Shown here: piece by piece, positions 12,595-16,951 of the stretch
Layout: each line of letters opens with the position of its first letter
How positions within the stretch are numbered: the first letter of the stretch is position 1
NCBI GenBank assembly: GCA_002405445.1
Contig: DHLV01000003.1
Span: 1-16,951, forward strand
Reading direction: 5' to 3'
Length of the DNA: 16,951 nt
Source of the DNA: Flammeovirgaceae bacterium UBA4659
GTDB taxonomy: Bacteria; Bacteroidota; Bacteroidia; Cytophagales; Cyclobacteriaceae
Program-made: the position numbers and the translations under genes
Notes under the pieces: generated by a model
Database searches by the model: none
Seen by the model: the letters and a program-made list of their open reading frames with translations, nothing else
Told to the model about the DNA's origin: nothing

Positions 12595-15405
12595 TTACTT
12601 ACCGTGATGAAATTTTACCGAAAAAGAAATTGAGTACTGTGCACCTATCCGATAACCTCTAATTAATGGATCACTGTTTTGAATTTCGCTGTCATTGGCG
12701 TTGTCTTGCTTAAACTGATAATTTGCATTGAGTAGGTTCTGAGCATTGAACTTGATCTCGTATTTCTTTTTGAACTGCTTTGCAATCTGCAAATCCAAAA
12801 TATTTCGCGGCATCTCGAACCAAGTAGGATACAACAAATCACCTACCGTGAAGATCCTCTGCCCAAAGACGTTATAGGCAACATTCGCAGAGAATCCATT
12901 CTCTTCGTCATTGTAATAGACGCCTACATTAACGATGTAGGGCGACTGGCCGGTTAGCGGGCGAAAACGTGCTTGGTTAGTAGCAGCAGCACCAACATCC
13001 ACTTCAGATTTGATAAAAGCAGCATTTGTGTTGATCGATGTGTTTCGTAAGAATTTTGAAACTCCCAAACTTGCCAAAGACTTTCTAAATTCTATTTCCG
13101 CGCCAACACTATAAGCCTCTGGTGAGTTTGCGTAAAAAAACTGGGGGCTCTCACCAACAATTTGATTGTATATCTCTATCGGATCTTTGAATGACTTATA
13201 AAAAGCACCAACGCTGAACATCTCACCTGGATTAGGATACATCTCATATCTCAAATCAAGATTATTAATAAATGCTGTCTTCAACGTTGGCGTTCCTACA
13301 ATATTCGCATCCACTTCGAACTGATAAAACAAGAATGGCGCAAGTTCTCTGAACTCAGGCCTGTTTAACGTTCGGCTGTAGGCGGCTCTGATCAACTCCC
13401 TCTCTGAAAGGTTAAAGGCCACATTTAAGAATGGAAGAGGCGCTAGCACCGTATTCTCCACATTTACGCCAAAAGCCTTCAGCTTTTGTACGTTGTTCTC
13501 AATCCTTACTCCGCCAGCGAGATCGAATTTGCCAACCGGCAGTGTGCCTCCAACATAACCCGCGGTGAGAAAATTTGAACCCGTGTAAGAGTCTGTTAAA
13601 TTAGTTCCCTCTTCGATCACTAGTCCATTATTTCGGCTAATATTTTTGGGAGCGAAAATATCTGAAATAGGCAATAATGCTAACTGCTGCTTAATTGTCT
13701 GATCAAAATTACCTGGATATAAATAGCTGATATATCGCGCATCGAAAGCCCTGGTTCGATACTCAAACAAATATCCGGCTTTAATTGAGGCGGTGCGTTT
13801 CTCTTTTGGATCACCGAACTTATGCTCAAAGTTCAAGCTGTGATTAAGTCCATCGTCATTCAAAGACGACCAGAACCTCCCCGTGTCAAATAGGTTGCTA
13901 TTCGGAGGTAACTGCATTTCGTAAGGGGTTTCTGTCCCTCTGTCAGCAATGTCACGAAACGTTCTAAACCTTCTGAAATCTGGTTCTCGCTTATTAATCA
14001 AATTGGCGCCAACAACCCAATTTATTTTATTTGAACTTCCTAATTCGTGAAAGCCTTGCAACTGGCCGGAATAAATAGACCGTTCTAGGTAGTAATAAGA
14101 ATAGTTCAGGCGATCAAAGTTTGGCTGTTGAATGAAATCATTACCTTCTCTGACGATTGTCCTGTTTTCCCCCAGTTGAACAAAAAAATTCTTAAACTCT
14201 AGTTTATGTCTGTCATTGAACTTAAACTCCCAATTGTGCATTGCGCTCACCCTTGTTTCACGCACATACGTATTATCAAAATATTTGAAGCGAGGTGTTA
14301 ACACACCGTTAGAAAACTCATTGAATCGATTAAACTCGGCCTGAAAGGTTTGGTAGGAATTGGAATAACCCACAGCGGTGAGGTTTTTGGCCGTAATCTT
14401 ACCTATTCTAAATGAATTGGATGTAGTTATGTTAAAGCCTAAATCAATAGGTGCTTGAAATTCTTTTAGTGCAAAAGTATTATTGAGAGACTTTCCGGCT
14501 CGTTCCCTATTGATGTCCGTTCTGTTGGTTGCCCTTAATGCAGTCGTGCTCGGAAAATCAGCGGGCAATTCTCTAAAGCCGTTGTCAAAACCCAACCAAT
14601 CTGTTGAACTTGTCTGAGAGGATCTAAAATTTTGAAAAGTCGTGCCATCTCTAAAACCAGCGCTAAAACCGACTTTGGTGAAATTTTCATTTTCAGGTTG
14701 TTTGGTTACAATCTGAATTACTCCACCCGCAAAATCACCGGGTAGTTCAGCTGTGCCAGATTTGTAAATAAGCATCTGATCAATAAAGCCAGCAGGAATT
14801 AAGTCAAATGAAAATGAACGCGAGTCTGTTTCAGTACTTGGCCCTATTGCCCCGTTAATCATTACCTGATTGTAACGCTGAGGCAAACCTCTTACTACCA
14901 CAAAACGATTATCAGCAATAGTAATACCGGGAACGCGTTGCGCAATCTGTGCAGCATCGCGATCTGGTAGTTTGGTTATTTGCTCAGCAGAAATTCCGCT
15001 TACCACTAGCTTAGCCTGCTTGATACCCTGCATTAACGAAACATCATTATTTACCTCTCGAGTGGCTGTAACCACAACTTCAGCAAGTTCTGCCACATCT
15101 TCTACCAAAGTGATGTTTACAGTGGTGCGCTTTCCGCTTTCGACTACAACATCTGCTACCGTTTGTGTTTTGTAGGCCACATAAGAGACTACCAATGTAT
15201 AGGTGCCGGGCTTAACGCTATTGATCACATAATTTCCTTCTACATCAGTTGAAGAACCAACCGTAGTTCCTTGAATAACCACGTTGCCGCCAATAATTGG
15301 CTCTTTGGTTTTTAAATCCACTACCGTGCCCGAGATAGTTCCCAACTGTGCCCATCCGTTAACGCTAGCCACTAATAAAAAAACCAAAACATAGAAATTC
15401 TTCAT
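12595..15405 (-). CDS. TonB-dependent outer membrane receptor
   Basis: 936 aa. Signal peptide (1 to about 19, GWAQ); carboxypeptidase-regulatory-like domain (about 22-108, GTISGTVVDLKTKEPIIGGNV, SSTDVEGNYVINSVKPGTY); plug domain (about 120-245) with EVVVTATRE, DAAQIAQRVPGITIADNRFVVVRGLPQRYNQ split across the plug, SFSFDLIPAGFIDQM and AGGVIQIVTKQ; then a beta-barrel (about 255-936) with RAAYSRTLNRPEFRELAPF and the late INAQNLLN-type segment KFNAQNLLNANYQF. It should import a substrate across the outer membrane using TonB energy. The substrate is not evident from sequence. No SusD-like gene is adjacent; the partner appears to be the surface lipoprotein at 10599-12389. A repeat-containing promoter lies at 15422-15479 and a strong terminator at 12539-12569, so it is transcribed as a single gene or with readthrough. 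Confidence 0.93.
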   Translation of the reverse strand: MKNFYVLVFLLVASVNGWAQLGTISGTVVDLKTKEPIIGGNVVIQGTTVGSSTDVEGNYVINSVKPGTYTLVVSYVAYKTQTVADVVVESGKRTTVNITLVEDVAELAEVVVTATREVNNDVSLMQGIKQAKLVVSGISAEQITKLPDRDAAQIAQRVPGITIADNRFVVVRGLPQRYNQVMINGAIGPSTETDSRSFSFDLIPAGFIDQMLIYKSGTAELPGDFAGGVIQIVTKQPENENFTKVGFSAGFRDGTTFQNFRSSQTSSTDWLGFDNGFRELPADFPSTTALRATNRTDINRERAGKSLNNTFALKEFQAPIDLGFNITTSNSFRIGKITAKNLTAVGYSNSYQTFQAEFNRFNEFSNGVLTPRFKYFDNTYVRETRVSAMHNWEFKFNDRHKLEFKNFFVQLGENRTIVREGNDFIQQPNFDRLNYSYYYLERSIYSGQLQGFHELGSSNKINWVVGANLINKREPDFRRFRTFRDIADRGTETPYEMQLPPNSNLFDTGRFWSSLNDDGLNHSLNFEHKFGDPKEKRTASIKAGYLFEYRTRAFDARYISYLYPGNFDQTIKQQLALLPISDIFAPKNISRNNGLVIEEGTNLTDSYTGSNFLTAGYVGGTLPVGKFDLAGGVRIENNVQKLKAFGVNVENTVLAPLPFLNVAFNLSERELIRAAYSRTLNRPEFRELAPFLFYQFEVDANIVGTPTLKTAFINNLDLRYEMYPNPGEMFSVGAFYKSFKDPIEIYNQIVGESPQFFYANSPEAYSVGAEIEFRKSLASLGVSKFLRNTSINTNAAFIKSEVDVGAAATNQARFRPLTGQSPYIVNVGVYYNDEENGFSANVAYNVFGQRIFTVGDLLYPTWFEMPRNILDLQIAKQFKKKYEIKFNAQNLLNANYQFKQDNANDSEIQNSDPLIRGYRIGAQYSISFSVKFHHGK

Positions 15406-15421
15406 ACCTATAACTTTGTCG

Positions 15422-15479
15422 CAAAGGTGGCACGGGCATGTTACCCAACAGGGTAGCCTATGTTATGAAATTGTTAAGG
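15422..15479 (-). promoter_or_regulatory. Promoter of the TonB receptor gene: -7-like element plus 11-bp-spaced TTA repeats
   Basis: The - strand reads CACCTTTG at 15429-15422, one mismatch from TAnnTTTG, 16 bp before the ATG. The + strand has TTATGA at 15463 and TTAAGG at 15474, 11 bp apart, and TTACCC at 15441, two periods earlier; the intermediate position 15452 (GGTAGC) is degenerate. The TTA at 15463 is 34 bp from the end of the -7 element, identical to the promoters at 4420-4488 and 12409-12477. Confidence 0.55.
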
Positions 15480-15638
15480 AAGGATTGAAAAGAATGGCGT
15501 TTTTGGCCTCAAAAAACAAAACTTGTTTCTGAATAAATCAATAAGTCATTTGAAATACAATGAGTTGCGCAGATCGGCAACATAACATTTGGATTACTTT
15601 CTGATAAAGTATTTAATCTTTGGTTAATGTCACGTTAT

Positions 15639-15703
15639 AGATTTCAGATTACATATTTCAAATTGACCCTAACCAGAAATTTTGAATCTGTAATCTGAAA
15701 TCT
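15639..15703. repeat. Long imperfect inverted repeat after the MoxR gene
   Basis: AGATTTCAGATTACA (15639-15653) is the exact reverse complement of 15689-15703. The arms are 15 bp with a 35-bp centre that can pair further (TTCAAATT against AATTTTGAA, one extra T). It starts 6 bp after the MoxR stop codon at 15710, so it may end that transcript. Its size and AT-rich palindromic nature also suit a small dispersed intergenic repeat. Within the 304-bp gap 15406-15709 the only other item is the TonB receptor promoter. Confidence 0.7.
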
Positions 15704-15709
15704 TTAAAA

Positions 15710-16699
15710 TCACTTAGCAATCGGCACCTTGGTGAGCAACACTTTTACAATGTCAGCGGTGCGTACATTGTCGGCTTCTGCCTCGTAATTCAATAAAATA
15801 CGGTGGTTCATCACATCCAGCGCCACTTCTTTAATGTCTTCGGGTAACACGTAATCGCGGCCATCCATGTAGGCCACAGCTTTTGAAGCCAAATTGAGGT
15901 TGATACTCGCGCGGGGCGAAGCGCCAAATTGGATGTACTGCGCCTCATGGTCAAGTTTGTACTCTTTTGGCTTGCGCGTGGCCGTTACCAACTCTATGAT
16001 ATACCGCTCCAACGATTCAGACATTTTCACTTTGTTCACGCCTTCGCGGATCGAAAAAATATCTTCTTTGGTAAGCACGGGGTTTACCTCATAGCCAAAT
16101 TGCATGTTGGATATCCTGCGCATAATTTCCAACTCCTCTTCTTTGGTAGGATAATTCACAAACACCTTCATCATGAAACGGTCTACCTGCGCTTCGGGCA
16201 AAGGATAAGTACCTTCCTGGTCTACCGGGTTTTGAGTAGAGAGTACCAAAAAAGGTTTGTCGAGTTTAAAAGTGGTTTCACCAATGGTTACCTGCTTCTC
16301 TTGCATCGCCTCTAGCAAAGCCGATTGCACTTTTGCGGGAGAGCGGTTGATTTCGTCTGCCAAAATGATGTTGGCGAAAATCGGACCTTTCTTCACCTCA
16401 AACTTGCCATCTTTCTGGTTGTAAATCATAGTGCCCACCAAATCGGCCGGCAGCAAATCGGGCGTGAATTGTATACGCTGAAAATCCAGGTGAAGTACCT
16501 TGGCCAGGGTAGAAATGGTGAGTGTTTTGGCCAGCCCCGGAACACCTTCTAACAGTACGTGACCATTCGTAAATAAACCCACCATCAAGCGGTTTACCAT
16601 GTAGTTTTGGCCTACCACCACTTTGGCCACCTCATCATATACCTGTTTGATTTTGGCTTTGTGGTTTTGGTGCTGTTCTGTAGAAGGAGTAAAAGACAT
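15710..16699 (-). CDS. MoxR-family AAA+ ATPase
   Basis: 329 aa from ATG 16699. The frame is open further to an ATG at 16822, but the extra 41 residues are Cys/Arg/His-rich and unlike the family, whereas MSFTPSTEQHQNHKAKIKQVYDEVAKVVVGQ is split cleanly into the usual MoxR N-terminus. Seen: Walker A GVPGLAKT (52-59), Walker B IILADEI (111-117), sensor 1 STQNP (154-158), GTYPLPEAQVDRF (163-175) and FGASPRASINL near the C-terminal lid. MoxR ATPases act as chaperone-like factors, often with DUF58 or von Willebrand A proteins encoded just downstream. Here the next gene downstream is the TonB receptor, and an inverted repeat intervenes, so the usual partners are absent on that side. It is divergent from the RND-type transporter gene at 16850. 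Confidence 0.92.
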   Translation of the reverse strand: MSFTPSTEQHQNHKAKIKQVYDEVAKVVVGQNYMVNRLMVGLFTNGHVLLEGVPGLAKTLTISTLAKVLHLDFQRIQFTPDLLPADLVGTMIYNQKDGKFEVKKGPIFANIILADEINRSPAKVQSALLEAMQEKQVTIGETTFKLDKPFLVLSTQNPVDQEGTYPLPEAQVDRFMMKVFVNYPTKEEELEIMRRISNMQFGYEVNPVLTKEDIFSIREGVNKVKMSESLERYIIELVTATRKPKEYKLDHEAQYIQFGASPRASINLNLASKAVAYMDGRDYVLPEDIKEVALDVMNHRILLNYEAEADNVRTADIVKVLLTKVPIAK

Positions 16700-16829
16700 A
16701 CGTTCAACTATTATTTTCCAATGAAACGGCAATATTACAGATTTGTTGGGTAGCGATAAAGCCCAAATTCGCACGTGATGCCCGGAATGTTGGCGGCAGA
16801 TTCGGCATCGCAACAAATCCAAAATTCCT

Positions 16830-16837
16830 TAGCTTTG
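16830..16837 (+). promoter_or_regulatory. Predicted -7 element of the RND/MMPL transporter gene
   Basis: Reads TAGCTTTG, a perfect TAnnTTTG match, ending 12 bp before the ATG at 16850. No clear TTTG -33 element lies upstream. Confidence 0.5.
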
Positions 16838-16849
16838 GCGTCATTTTTT

Positions 16850-16951
16850 ATGTGGACGCACCTGGCAAAGTGGATCATTCGGTTTAGGCTGCCGCTCATT
16901 GGGCTGATATTGGCCGTTACCGCAGCAATGGGCTACTATGCCACCAAGGTG
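16850..16951 (+). CDS. MMPL/RND-family transporter, N-terminal fragment (runs off right edge)
   Basis: 34 codons are present from the ATG at 16850 to the window end with no stop. The peptide begins MWTHLAKWIIRFRLPL and continues with a hydrophobic segment GLILAVTAAMGYYATKV. A short amphipathic start, then a basic residue pair, then TM1 ending in a Y-x-(A/S)-(T/K)-K-V motif is typical of the patched-like MMPL family of RND exporters in Bacteroidota. Only the first membrane segment is visible, so the family call rests on resemblance. It is transcribed away from the MoxR gene. Confidence 0.65.
   Translation, partial: MWTHLAKWIIRFRLPLIGLILAVTAAMGYYATKV

Noticed and set aside
15929..16315. 128-aa + strand ORF
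   Set aside because: Lies antisense within the MoxR coding sequence, which has all AAA+ motifs.
16700..16822. Longer N-terminus of the MoxR ATPase
   Set aside because: The extra 41 residues are unlike any MoxR N-terminus; the Met at 16699 gives a normal family length and start.
1..16951. CRISPR arrays, tRNA or rRNA genes, insertion sequences
   Set aside because: No regularly spaced direct repeats, cloverleaf-like segments, transposase frames or terminal repeats with target duplications were seen.

Overview
The window looks like chromosomal DNA of a Bacteroidota bacterium, most likely a Cytophagales-type gliding or environmental relative. The support is a C-terminal type IX secretion (T9SS) sorting domain, a TonB-dependent receptor with a carboxypeptidase-regulatory-like N-terminal domain, several small lipoproteins, and upstream sequences that fit the Bacteroidota -7 promoter element TAnnTTTG. 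No tRNA, rRNA, CRISPR array, transposase or phage gene is visible.

Layout. (1) 1-428 (-): the N-terminal part of a glycosyltransferase-like protein with a GTG start, running off the left edge. (2) 807-4397 (-): a likely two-gene unit, a large T9SS-exported protein with an MSP130-like/choice-of-anchor-I core followed by a small lipocalin-like lipoprotein. (3) 4688-8659: two convergent membrane sensors with homologous periplasmic domains. The + gene has HAMP, GAF and PAS domains but no output domain; the - gene is a complete histidine kinase. Their stop codons are 3 bp apart. (4) 8742-10523 (-): two lipoproteins of unknown function, the second (9396-10523) clearly AT-richer than its surroundings. 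(5) 10599-15405 (-): a surface-lipoprotein beta-helix protein and a TonB-dependent receptor, each with its own strong terminator. (6) 15710-16699 (-): a MoxR-type AAA ATPase, divergent from (7) 16850-16951 (+): the first 34 codons of an MMPL/RND-type transporter, running off the right edge.

The most interesting signal is regulatory. The promoters of the T9SS protein (4397), the beta-helix lipoprotein (12389) and the TonB receptor (15405) each carry TTA-led hexamers repeated every 11 bp. In all three the first TTA lies exactly 34 bp from the end of the predicted -7 element. This is the geometry of a binding site for an OmpR/PhoB-type response regulator. It suggests that the three cell-envelope genes form one regulon. 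The histidine kinase promoter shares an exact 14-mer with the TonB receptor promoter but at a different spacing. A phosphate-starvation (Pho-like) regulon is an attractive but unproven reading: the 11-bp TTA-rich repeat resembles the Gram-positive PhoP box, and bacterial MSP130-like proteins are often annotated as alkaline-phosphatase-like.
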